Shown: positions 17,069-25,355 of the stretch, piece by piece
How positions within the stretch are numbered: the stretch's first letter is position 1
Layout: every line of letters begins with the position of its first letter
From: an uncultured Spirochaetaceae bacterium
GTDB lineage: Bacteria; Spirochaetota; Spirochaetia; Sphaerochaetales; Sphaerochaetaceae
NCBI GenBank assembly: GCA_944390725.1
Contig: CALXQU010000002.1
Coordinates: 1 to 64,000 of the forward strand
DNA length: 64,000 nt
Reading direction: 5' to 3'
Program-made: the position numbers and the translations under genes
The notes under the pieces: generated by a model
Seen by the model: only the letters and a program-made list of their open reading frames with translations
Told to the model about the DNA's origin: nothing
Database searches by the model: none

Positions 17069-17519
17069 GCCGCTATACAGCACGAAGACGCCATTCCTGA
17101 AATCGATATCGGATTCGGTCTCTCGCGAAGACAGGACATGGGCAATCAGATGGTCGCTCAAGGAGATAGAGAAGCCTATCAGGAGGCTGAGGAAGAAGTA
17201 TCCCTGGTATACCACCCCTACGGACTGCAAGCGCCTGGGGGAGCTATTCATGCAGTGCAGGGTCCCCAAGGACCAGGTGATGCATGCAGTCGAGGACCTT
17301 GGCGAAGGCGCCGGGATAATCGGCACCCATGACAAGGTAGGCAGGGCCCTGGCGCAGTCAGTAGCCGAAGGCGTGAAGGTAATCGTCACCAAGCGGCATG
17401 TCATCCGCTTCATATGCTACTACCTCACGGCGCTGAAGATGGATGGCGCCAGCGACAGGGAAATCGAGAAGGAAGCCGAACGCATGACTCTTTCCTATGA
17501 GAGGAAGCAGAACGGGTGA
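17061..17519 (+). CDS. Hypothetical basic helical protein
   Basis: A 152-residue protein I do not recognise. It is predicted mainly helical, rich in Arg/Lys/Glu, without signal peptide or membrane span. Segments IEKPIRRLRKKYPWY and VKVIVTKRHVIRFICYYL are the most distinctive. It starts within the last codons of the dCMP deaminase gene, so it is co-translated with it and may be linked to nucleotide metabolism, but nothing in the sequence proves a function. Confidence 0.6.
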   Translation: MSEPLYSTKTPFLKSISDSVSREDRTWAIRWSLKEIEKPIRRLRKKYPWYTTPTDCKRLGELFMQCRVPKDQVMHAVEDLGEGAGIIGTHDKVGRALAQSVAEGVKVIVTKRHVIRFICYYLTALKMDGASDREIEKEAERMTLSYERKQNG

Positions 17520-17599
17520 TATAATCTGGTAATGGAAGGGTAACACAGAACGCTGTCATCCAGGCAGAAGCTAAGCGGCCATTCCGCGAGGAGAACCGA

Positions 17600-20146
17600 A
17601 TGCAGATAACAGTCAACGGAACCCTTTATACCACAGACAGGGAGATGACCCTCCTTGCCTTCCTCAGGGAGGAGCTCGGGCTCACGGGAACCAAGGAAGG
17701 CTGCAGCGAGGGCATATGCGGCACGTGCTCCGTCATAGCCGACGGCAGGCTGGTGAAATCATGCAGGAAGATGCTATCGAAGCTTGATGGCGCTTCCGTG
17801 ACCACGATAGAGGGGCTGTCCGAGAGGGAGAAGGCCGTATACGGATATGCTTTCGCCAAGGCAGGAGCCGTGCAGTGCGGGTTCTGCACTCCCGGCATGA
17901 TAATGGCCGCCAAGGCCCTCATCGATACGGACCCGGCCCCTTCGAGGGATGCCGTGAAGAAGGCCCTCAGGGGCAATATATGCAGATGCACAGGCTATGT
18001 GAAGATCGAGGATGCCGTCCTGATGGCTGCCAGGATGCTCAGAAGCGGCGAGGAAGTGCCGCAGGGTGAAGACGACCCCGCCCTTTCCGGGAGCATGAGG
18101 AGGGTCGATGCCATCGAGAAGGCACTGGGACGGGGCGCCTTCGCTGATGATATCAAGGTGGACGGGATGGTATACGCATCGGCTATCCGCTCCCCTGCCC
18201 CGCGCGCAAGGATCATCTCAATCGACTCCTCAGAAGCCGAGGCAGACCCTGATTTCATCTCCCTGATAAGGGCATGCGATGTCCCGTACAACAGGCATGG
18301 CCATATAACGCCCGACTGGCCGGTACTCGTCGGCGAAGGCGATATCACAAGATACATCGGAGACGCAGTCTGCCTCGCGGTGGCCAGGACGCAGGAGGGC
18401 CTGGAGCGCATAATGAAGCTGGTGCGGATCGGATACGAGGAGCTTGAAGGGGTCCATTCGCCGGAGGAGGCGCTGGAGGAGCGGATACATGTCCATCCGG
18501 ACAGGTCCAACATACTCACCGTGGAGAGGATCCGCAGAGGCGATGCGGAGAAGGCTATAGCATCCTCCCCCATAGTCATCGATGAGACATTCGAGACGCC
18601 GTTCACGGAACATGCGTTCATGGAGCCGGAATGCGCAGTGGCAGTGCCCAAGGATGGCGGAGTGCTTGTCTATGCCTCTGACCAGTCCGTCTATGATGAC
18701 AAGCACGAGATCGTCAGGATGCTGCAGATCCCGGAAGGCAAGGTCCGGGTACGGAGCACATACGTAGGAGGAGGCTTCGGCGGCAAGGAGGACATGTCGG
18801 TGCAGCACCATGCAGCGCTTGCCGCCTACCTCACGGGGCTTCCCGTCAAGGTCAGGCTATCCCGCCAGGAAAGCATCCTGGTCCATCCCAAGCGCCATCC
18901 GATGAAGATGCACCTCATCCTCGGGGCAGGAATGGACGGCAGGATCCATGGGCTGAAGGCGGAGATCCTTGCAGATACCGGCGCATATGCCTCCCTCGGC
19001 GGCCCTGTGCTGCAGAGGGCATGCACGCATGCATCAGGCCCATACAGCTTCCAGGACTTCCAGGTCACCGGCACGGCGGTATATACCAACAACGTCCCGG
19101 CAGGGGCATACAGGGGCTTCGGCGTCACCCAGTCTTGCTTCGCAATAGAGAGCGTCATGGACGAGCTTGCCAGGCGTACAGGGATAGACCCGTTCAGGAT
19201 ACGGCTTATCAATGCTCTCCGCCCCGGCGACGTGATGCCGAACGGGCAGATCGCCTCCCCTGATACTGCCATCGTCGAATGCCTTGAGGCAGTAAGGGAT
19301 GCCTATTACGCCTCCGGCCGCACAGGGATAGCCGTCGCACTCAAGAACAGCGGCATCGGCGTCGGCAACGAGGATACCGGACGCTGCAGGATCTCCGTCG
19401 AAGGAGGCCTGGTGCACATACGGTCCTCGGCGGCCTGCATGGGACAGGGGGTCGCTACAGTGGAGCTGCAGATCGCGGCAGCTGTACTAGGCCTTCCCTC
19501 CTCCGCATTCGCCGTCGAGCTCCCTGACACATCCAGGACGCCTGACAGCGGCACATCGACAGCATCCAGGCAGACGGCATTCACGGGAGAGGCGACCAGG
19601 CGGGCCGCGCTGCTGCTGAAGAAGGACCTGGAGGAGCATACCCTCGGGGAACTGGAAGGCCGCGAATACTACGGCGAGTTCAGCTTCGAGACCGACCCGA
19701 TCACATCGGAGAAAGCGAATCCCGTATCGCATCTGGCCTACTCCTATTCCGCGCAGGTGGCAGAGCTCGGCGATGATGGCAAGGTGAAGAAGATCACCGC
19801 CGCCTGCGATGCCGGACGCGTCATCAACAGGCTTGCCATCGAAGGACAGATCGAAGGCGGAGTACTGATGGGGATGGGCTTTGCCCTGACGGAGGATTTC
19901 AGGATAGAAGGCGGCATCGTGAAGTCCAGATACGGGACGCTGGGCCTCCTGCGAGCACCTGACAGGCCTGAGATAGAGACGGTGCTCGTCAATGCGGAGG
20001 ACATGCTGCCGACCTCATTCGGGGCAAAGGGCGTCGGGGAGCTGTGCACGATACCGACTGCACCGGCTATCGCGAATGCCTATCGCCGCCTTGACGGCAG
20101 GATGCGCCATAGGCTGCCGCTGGAAGGGACACCATACAGGAAATGA
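17600..20146 (+). CDS. Molybdenum hydroxylase, [2Fe-2S] and Mo domains fused (xanthine-dehydrogenase-like)
   Basis: An 848-residue protein. Residues 1-155 carry two [2Fe-2S] clusters: Cys35, 40, 43 and 55, then Cys93, 96, 128 and 130. The rest is the molybdopterin-cytosine-dinucleotide domain with GGGFGGKED, GAYRGFGVT and the active-site glutamate in GAKGVGELCT. It has no FAD domain, so electrons must leave through a partner, as in aldehyde oxidoreductase. Length and layout recall the group annotated as selenium-dependent xanthine dehydrogenase, but substrate and selenium dependence cannot be read from the sequence. GAGGAG precedes ATG 17600; the next gene overlaps (ATGA). Confidence 0.85.
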   Translation: MQITVNGTLYTTDREMTLLAFLREELGLTGTKEGCSEGICGTCSVIADGRLVKSCRKMLSKLDGASVTTIEGLSEREKAVYGYAFAKAGAVQCGFCTPGMIMAAKALIDTDPAPSRDAVKKALRGNICRCTGYVKIEDAVLMAARMLRSGEEVPQGEDDPALSGSMRRVDAIEKALGRGAFADDIKVDGMVYASAIRSPAPRARIISIDSSEAEADPDFISLIRACDVPYNRHGHITPDWPVLVGEGDITRYIGDAVCLAVARTQEGLERIMKLVRIGYEELEGVHSPEEALEERIHVHPDRSNILTVERIRRGDAEKAIASSPIVIDETFETPFTEHAFMEPECAVAVPKDGGVLVYASDQSVYDDKHEIVRMLQIPEGKVRVRSTYVGGGFGGKEDMSVQHHAALAAYLTGLPVKVRLSRQESILVHPKRHPMKMHLILGAGMDGRIHGLKAEILADTGAYASLGGPVLQRACTHASGPYSFQDFQVTGTAVYTNNVPAGAYRGFGVTQSCFAIESVMDELARRTGIDPFRIRLINALRPGDVMPNGQIASPDTAIVECLEAVRDAYYASGRTGIAVALKNSGIGVGNEDTGRCRISVEGGLVHIRSSAACMGQGVATVELQIAAAVLGLPSSAFAVELPDTSRTPDSGTSTASRQTAFTGEATRRAALLLKKDLEEHTLGELEGREYYGEFSFETDPITSEKANPVSHLAYSYSAQVAELGDDGKVKKITAACDAGRVINRLAIEGQIEGGVLMGMGFALTEDFRIEGGIVKSRYGTLGLLRAPDRPEIETVLVNAEDMLPTSFGAKGVGELCTIPTAPAIANAYRRLDGRMRHRLPLEGTPYRK

Positions 20147-21198
20147 CAGCCGATGATTTCTTCAGGAAGCTCATAATGCTGCCCTCTCCCTCATGGCATG
20201 AGGAGGAAGCCGCGGCGTATATCAGGAAGGCAATGGAAGGCTATGGCTACTTCCTGAAGGAAGACGGCCATGGGAATATGCTCTTCTACCGCAGCACCGA
20301 AGGCGAGAAGCTGATGTTCGCCGCGCATATGGATACCGTCGATAAGGCAGTATCCCCGGCAGCGGTGGAAACGGAGGACTGCTTCATGACCGATGGCACG
20401 ACAGCGCTTGGCGCGGATGACAAGTGCGCCGTAGCGGCCATGCTGGCATCAGCTGCAGCCGGGCCTGACGTGCTCTTCCTCTTCACCGTCGCGGAGGAAA
20501 GGGGACTGGAAGGGTCAGCGATGATCAGCAGGGAGTTCCTGCAGCCATTCCGCATAGCAGCGGCCTTCATCTTCGATATCGAAGGGGAAGTCGGCAGGGC
20601 TGCCTCCTCAGCTCCTGGCAAGGCATACATCCATCTGTCATTCCACGGCAAGTCAGCGCATGCAGGATTCGAGCCGGAGAAGGGACGCTCTGCCCTGCTC
20701 GCAGCCGCTGCGGCGGCTCTGGCCATCCCCTCGGGAAGGATAGATGCCGATACGACTGCCAATATAGGTTCCATCAGGTCAGGAGGCAGCATCAACGTCG
20801 TGCCTGACCTGGCGGAGATGGAAGCCGAGGCCCGCTCATCATCGATGGAGAAGCTCGAGGCACTCATGGGGGAAATCATCAGCAAGGCGGAAACCGCAGC
20901 AGCCAGGCATGGCAATACAGTCGAAAGCGAATGCAGGATACTCTACAGGCCGTACAGCATAGATGCGGATGCCCTGTCGATGCGGCTTGCCAGGGAATCG
21001 TCAGCAATGATAGGCAGGGATTTCTCCGCATCCCCCACCTCCGGCGGAAGCGATGCGAACTCACTGCAGGCCCTGGGCATCGATGCAATCGTGCTCTCCG
21101 CAGGCTACATAGCGCCGCACAGCGTCTCCGAGCGGATAATGAAGAAGGAGCTGCAGGCGCTGAAGGAGCAGATCGATGCGCTATGCTCTCTTGCCTGA
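20143..21198 (+). CDS. M20/PepT-like metallopeptidase or amidohydrolase
   Basis: A 351-residue di-zinc hydrolase. Metal ligands and catalytic residues are visible in FAAHMDTVD, ALGADDKC, TVAEERGLEGS, the Asp in FIFDIEGE, and a late His in YIAPHSVSE. The dimerisation domain lies around HLSFHGKSAHAGFEPEKG. Family members are tripeptidases or deacetylases. Coupling by ATGA to the molybdenum hydroxylase suggests a joint catabolic role, possibly on purine-derived or amide substrates. The 3' end overlaps the opposing rnd gene by 18 bp. Confidence 0.85.
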   Translation: MTADDFFRKLIMLPSPSWHEEEAAAYIRKAMEGYGYFLKEDGHGNMLFYRSTEGEKLMFAAHMDTVDKAVSPAAVETEDCFMTDGTTALGADDKCAVAAMLASAAAGPDVLFLFTVAEERGLEGSAMISREFLQPFRIAAAFIFDIEGEVGRAASSAPGKAYIHLSFHGKSAHAGFEPEKGRSALLAAAAAALAIPSGRIDADTTANIGSIRSGGSINVVPDLAEMEAEARSSSMEKLEALMGEIISKAETAAARHGNTVESECRILYRPYSIDADALSMRLARESSAMIGRDFSASPTSGGSDANSLQALGIDAIVLSAGYIAPHSVSERIMKKELQALKEQIDALCSLA

Positions 21199-22053
21199 CT
21201 CCTCTGCAGCCCTTTCAAGCGCGACCTTCATCGAATCAAGCATGAAGCTGTAGAAGCGCGGCGGCACCGGCCTGATGGCAGAGGGAAGCTGGCCAGCGTC
21301 TGGAGGATTGGCGGCGAGGCTGGCAATCAGATGCTTGTCCATGACATGTGCAGGAGGCACATTGAAGCGTTCCGCCACCTTATCCCTGGCGATGAAGATC
21401 CATTTCGCATAGGCCTTCTCCTTCCTGCTGAACCGCTTCCATCCCGGCAGCTTCTTCCATCCCGGCACCGGTGGATTCATAACCATGGCGGCCTTCATCT
21501 GCCTGCTGCACTCATCCTCAAGGCCCTCTTCCGCGATCTTCCTTTCCAGCACATCCTTCAGCTCCAGCAGATGCGCGACATCGGCAAGGGCATACTCCAT
21601 CTGCTCAGGAGGGATGGGACGCCTGAGCCAGTTGGCTGTCTGGTTCTTCTTCTTGGAAAACGACGGCACGATCCCCAGGAGGCTCTCCTCCAGGGACAGC
21701 AGGTTACCATCATAGCCAAGCAGCTTGGCAGGTACCCGGATATCATAGATATTCCTGATGCGCAGGCCATAGCTCTTATAGACAAGCGTCTCATCTGAAT
21801 GGCATTCGAACCACACCTTCTCGACATCGCTGGAGAAGAACGCCTCCAGGCCGGCCTTCGTGACGGAAGCGGAACGCGGGTCTATGACATAGTACGTTCC
21901 TCCTGCATAGATCTGGACCAGGCAGAGATGCTCGCCATAGATATGGAGATTGAATTCGCCTTCGAAATCGACGGCAATGGCAGGAAGGGAGGCGAAGGAC
22001 CGCACAGCCTCCTCTATGAGCCCATCGCTGTCAAGCAGCCTGTACTGCACCAT
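21181..22053 (-). CDS. rnd: Ribonuclease D-like 3'-5' exonuclease
   Basis: About 290 residues. A DEDDy exonuclease domain is visible: AIAVDFEGEFNL (Exo I), the Exo II region around FECHSDETLVYKSYG, and YALADVAHLLEL (Exo III). It is followed by an HRDC-like helical C-terminus. RNase D trims 3' ends of tRNA and other stable RNAs. ATG 22053 reinitiates on the stop of the upstream membrane-protein gene (TGATG). Confidence 0.9.
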   Translation of the reverse strand: MVQYRLLDSDGLIEEAVRSFASLPAIAVDFEGEFNLHIYGEHLCLVQIYAGGTYYVIDPRSASVTKAGLEAFFSSDVEKVWFECHSDETLVYKSYGLRIRNIYDIRVPAKLLGYDGNLLSLEESLLGIVPSFSKKKNQTANWLRRPIPPEQMEYALADVAHLLELKDVLERKIAEEGLEDECSRQMKAAMVMNPPVPGWKKLPGWKRFSRKEKAYAKWIFIARDKVAERFNVPPAHVMDKHLIASLAANPPDAGQLPSAIRPVPPRFYSFMLDSMKVALERAAEESGKRA

Positions 22054-22589
22054 CACTCAAGGGTAATCGTCGAGAAGACAGTCGGTGCCGAGGGGACATC
22101 TCCCGGCTCTGGCGCTACCTCCTGTGCCGCAGGAGCCTCATCTGCCAGCTCCACGGACCTGATGCTGACCGAAGGCGCTGACGGTATCCTGATCTCCTCA
22201 GGCTCCTCTGCGGGAGCAGCAGGCTCTGCAGCCACTGGCTCCTCTGCAGGCTCCTCAGCTACGGGAGCCGGAATGGCCTCTTCCTCTACGGCTGCCTCCT
22301 CTTCGGCAGGCATCACCGCTGCAGCAGGTTCCGCAGCCGCTGATGGCGATACCGTTATGCCGGCTGCCACGGCGACTGCCGCGACTGCTATCACGGCGGC
22401 AAAGGCCATTGAGGCAGGTGTCGATGCGGAAGCGAAGGCTACGGCTATAATGGCTATCATCGATGCAATCGAAAGGACGGCAGGGATGATGCTGCCGGGC
22501 ATTGTCTGGCTGAGGCCAAGCGATATATACATCAGAGCGCCGGCGATGATAAGCACCGCTATGGCGGATATAGAGCGCTTTCTATTCAT
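22053..22589 (-). CDS. Membrane protein with Ala/Glu/Pro-rich tail
   Basis: About 178 residues, function unknown. A basic start (MNRKRS) is followed by three closely spaced hydrophobic helices to about residue 82. A low-complexity tail of Ala, Glu, Pro and Val repeats (AEEPAEEPVAAEPAAPAEEP) follows, with a small beta-like end. This is the layout of a membrane-anchored linker or spacer protein. ATG 22589 fits the first helix but has no clear ribosome site. Cotranscribed with rnd, although there is no functional reason to connect them. Confidence 0.6.
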   Translation of the reverse strand: MNRKRSISAIAVLIIAGALMYISLGLSQTMPGSIIPAVLSIASMIAIIAVAFASASTPASMAFAAVIAVAAVAVAAGITVSPSAAAEPAAAVMPAEEEAAVEEEAIPAPVAEEPAEEPVAAEPAAPAEEPEEIRIPSAPSVSIRSVELADEAPAAQEVAPEPGDVPSAPTVFSTITLE

Positions 22590-22807
22590 ATTAGAGACTA
22601 TTATTGCACAGAAGCTACTATAGTGGAAGGATTTCCAGAACAAAGTGGCAATCGCCTCGCATGATGCATCCGGCGGAGGCTGGTGCTGTCCATTGCGGCG
22701 CAGGGGACCATTGAGCAAGAGCAGGATGAAGGCAGGACTGTCAGGAAAGGCTGCTCACGGCGTATATGATACAGGAAGCGATGAAGGCTTCCGGAAGGAG
22801 GTACCAT

Positions 22808-23320
22808 ATGCCAGCGAAGCTAACCATCGAGGAAGCCGGGAAGCTCATCGACGACCTATGCCTCATGGATGATGTCTTCTTCACCAAGTGCTTCGATGGA
22901 AGCAATGCATGTACGCAGCTGATGCATGACCTTTCATGCACCAATCCGGATAAGATGCACTATAATGTGCTCAGGGAAAGAACAGGATTCTTCAAAAGGA
23001 AGAAGGAGGGGATACTGGACATGGCAACCAAGTTCGACAAGGCATTCGAGGAACTGCTGGAAAAGAAGGTAGCAGAGGAAGTCGCCGCAATCGTGGAAAA
23101 GGAAAGGGCTGCAATCGTGGCAAAGGAAAGCGCGAAGATAAGGGCGCAAGCCATTGCTGAAGGCCTTGCTGAAGCGAGAGAGGAAGGTGCACGGAAAACA
23201 GCGATGAATGTCGCCAGGAGCATGCTTGCCGATGGCTCTATCCCGATTGACAAGGTCGCCAGGTTCTCGGGACTCCCTCTCAGCGAGGTAGAGGGACTTA
23301 GGAGCAGCATCAGGCTCTAG
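22808..23320 (+). pseudogene. Internally deleted Rpn-family (PD-(D/E)XK) nuclease
   Basis: A 170-codon open frame with a strong AGGAGG six bases before ATG 22808. Its first 30 residues (KLIDDLCLMDDVFFTKCFDG) match the N-terminus of Rpn/PDDEXK transposase-like nucleases. The sequence then jumps to the family's C-terminal part (QLMHDLSCTNPDKMHYNVL, RTGFFKRKKEG), followed by a Glu/Lys/Ala coiled-coil tail. The nuclease core, normally about 200 residues with PD-(D/E)XK, is missing although the frame is preserved. It is therefore probably inactive, unless the remnant works as a small helical protein. Confidence 0.75.
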
Positions 23321-23365
23321 CCTATGCGCATCGGGAATATCCCAATCAGAAGATAACGGCAATAT

Positions 23366-23398
23366 GGAACCCGCCTCGGCTATGCCTTGGCGGGTTCC
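23366..23398. terminator. Bidirectional terminator hairpin
   Basis: GGAACCCGCC (23366-23375) and GGCGGGTTCC (23389-23398) form a perfect ten-base stem. An outer ATAACGG/CCGTTAT pairing adds length. It lies between the convergent Rpn remnant and pckG and could stop both transcripts. Confidence 0.8.
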
Positions 23399-23416
23399 GT
23401 TATCGTGGGCTATCTA

Positions 23417-25249
23417 TCAGCCCTTGTATGCCTTGAGTGAAGCCTCAAGCGTATCGAGCATTTCCGAAAGCTCCTTCGGGAGATGCTTGCCGAACTTCGG
23501 ATAGTGGTTGGTCCTGATGTCCTCAACCTCCCTCAGCCAGCCTTCAGCATCGACCTTGAGGAGTTCCTTCATATCCTCTTCCGTAACGCCTTCCGGCCTG
23601 TCGATAGCATCGACTGTCGGCATGATTCCAATCGGTGTGTCGACTGTCTTGGCAACGCCATCGCAGCACTCGAAGATCCACTTCAGGACACGGCTGTTGT
23701 CACCGTAGCCAGGCCAGATGAAGTGGCCGTTGGCATCCTTGCGGAACCAGTTGACGTAGAAGATCTTCGGCAGGACATCCTGGCTAGGTGCAGCCTTGCC
23801 TACATCAATCCAGTGCTGGAAGTAGTCGCCCATGTTGTATCCGCAGAACGGAAGCATGGCGAACGGATCTCTCCTGATCGTGCCGGCCTTTACGTCAAGC
23901 GTAGCAGCCGTGACTTCGGAACCTACGATAGAGCCAAGGAATACGCCATGGTTCCAGTTCCTGGACATATGCACGAGAGGAATCGTCGAAGGCCTTCTGC
24001 CGCCGAAGAGGATAGCAGAGATAGGAACGCCTGCCGGATCCTCCCACTCGGGTGCGATGCATGGGCACTGGCGTGCAGGAGCCGTGAATCTCGAATTCGG
24101 ATGCGCAGCTGGCTTCTGCTCCTTGTTGCCCTTGTCCTGGATCCACTCATTGCCATTCCAGTCGATGAGCTTGCCAGGAGCATCGTAGCCGATGCCTTCC
24201 CACCATACGTCCTTGTCCTCAGTGAGGGCAACGTTGGTGAAGATCGTGTTGGCAGATGCTGCCATGAGTGCATTGTAGTTGGACTTCTCGGATGTGCCAG
24301 GAGCAACGCCGAAGAAACCAGCCTCAGGATTGATGGCATAGAGCCTGCCGTCCTTGCCCGGCTTCATCCATGCGATATCGTCGCCGATTGTCTGGACTGT
24401 CCAGCCAGGGATGGTCGGGATGAGCATGGCGAGGTTCGTCTTGCCGCATGCCGACGGGAATGCGCCAGTCACGTACTTGCTCTTGCCCTCTGGGTTCGTG
24501 ACCTTGAGGATGAGCATGTGCTCTGCGAGCCAGCCTTCGTCGCGTGCGAGCACGGATGCGATGCGGAGAGCGAAGCACTTCTTGCCAAGGAGCGCGTTTC
24601 CGCCGTATCCAGAGCCATATGACCAGATTTCCCTTGTCTCAGGGAACTGGGAGATATACTTGTGCTCCATCGGTGCGCATGGCCACTTGCCATTGTCGCT
24701 CTCGCCCTTCTGCAGCGGCTTGCCGACAGAATGATAGCAAGGTACGAAGTAGCCGTCCGTCCCGAGGATGTCGAGGACCTTGACGCCTACGCGTGTCATG
24801 ATCTGCATGTTGCAGACGACGTATGCGCTGTCTGTGAGCTCAACGCCGATCTTGGCCATCGGAGATCCGAGAGGACCCATCGAGAAAGGAATGACATAGA
24901 GTGTCCTACCCTTCATGCAGCCTCTGTAGAGATCTGTCATGGTCTTCTTCAGCTCATGTGGATCGATCCAGTTGTTGGTCGGACCTGCATCTTCCTGCTT
25001 CTCAGCAGCGATGAACGTCCTCTTCTCTACACGGGCGACGTCCGAAGGATCGGAATCGAAGAGAACGCAGTTCGGCTTCTTCTCCGGATTGAGGCGGACG
25101 CAGAGCCCTTCCTTGACCTGAAGGTCGATGAGCTCGTCATACTGCTCCTGCGAACCATCCGCGATAACGATGTTATCGGGAGTCGTGAGAGCGGCGAAAT
25201 CATTGACCCACTGTACAAGCTTAGGATGTCTGATGTCATTAAGTGTCAT
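23417..25249 (-). CDS. pckG: GTP-dependent phosphoenolpyruvate carboxykinase
   Basis: A 610-residue enzyme interconverting oxaloacetate plus GTP with PEP, CO2 and GDP. The PEPCK P-loop appears as [14 protein letters not shown], the hypervariable GTP-type signature as [13 protein letters not shown], and the substrate site as [12 protein letters not shown]. Length matches the family. GGAG six bases upstream supports ATG 25249. In fermentative anaerobes it often runs toward oxaloacetate, complementing the oxaloacetate decarboxylase in this window. Divergent from the U32 gene. Confidence 0.96.
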   Translation of the reverse strand: MTLNDIRHPKLVQWVNDFAALTTPDNIVIADGSQEQYDELIDLQVKEGLCVRLNPEKKPNCVLFDSDPSDVARVEKRTFIAAEKQEDAGPTNNWIDPHELKKTMTDLYRGCMKGRTLYVIPFSMGPLGSPMAKIGVELTDSAYVVCNMQIMTRVGVKVLDILGTDGYFVPCYHSVGKPLQKGESDNGKWPCAPMEHKYISQFPETREIWSYGSGYGGNALLGKKCFALRIASVLARDEGWLAEHMLILKVTNPEGKSKYVTGAFPSACGKTNLAMLIPTIPGWTVQTIGDDIAWMKPGKDGRLYAINPEAGFFGVAPGTSEKSNYNALMAASANTIFTNVALTEDKDVWWEGIGYDAPGKLIDWNGNEWIQDKGNKEQKPAAHPNSRFTAPARQCPCIAPEWEDPAGVPISAILFGGRRPSTIPLVHMSRNWNHGVFLGSIVGSEVTAATLDVKAGTIRRDPFAMLPFCGYNMGDYFQHWIDVGKAAPSQDVLPKIFYVNWFRKDANGHFIWPGYGDNSRVLKWIFECCDGVAKTVDTPIGIMPTVDAIDRPEGVTEEDMKELLKVDAEGWLREVEDIRTNHYPKFGKHLPKELSEMLDTLEASLKAYKG

Positions 25250-25355
25250 TGGTTTCTCCTTATCGAAGTATCTAGCTAGATATTCCTATCTGAGAGGATA
25301 AATACAAACAGGGCTTTTTGCAATGCCCTGCCCTTTAGGGGTATCATGGGAAGGG

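Noticed and set aside
22590..22807. Extra gene between the membrane protein and the Rpn remnant
   Set aside because: Only short frames without ribosome sites or similarity.
23483..24622. 379-residue plus-strand frame opposite pckG
   Set aside because: Shadow of the conserved PEPCK gene; no ribosome site or family match.
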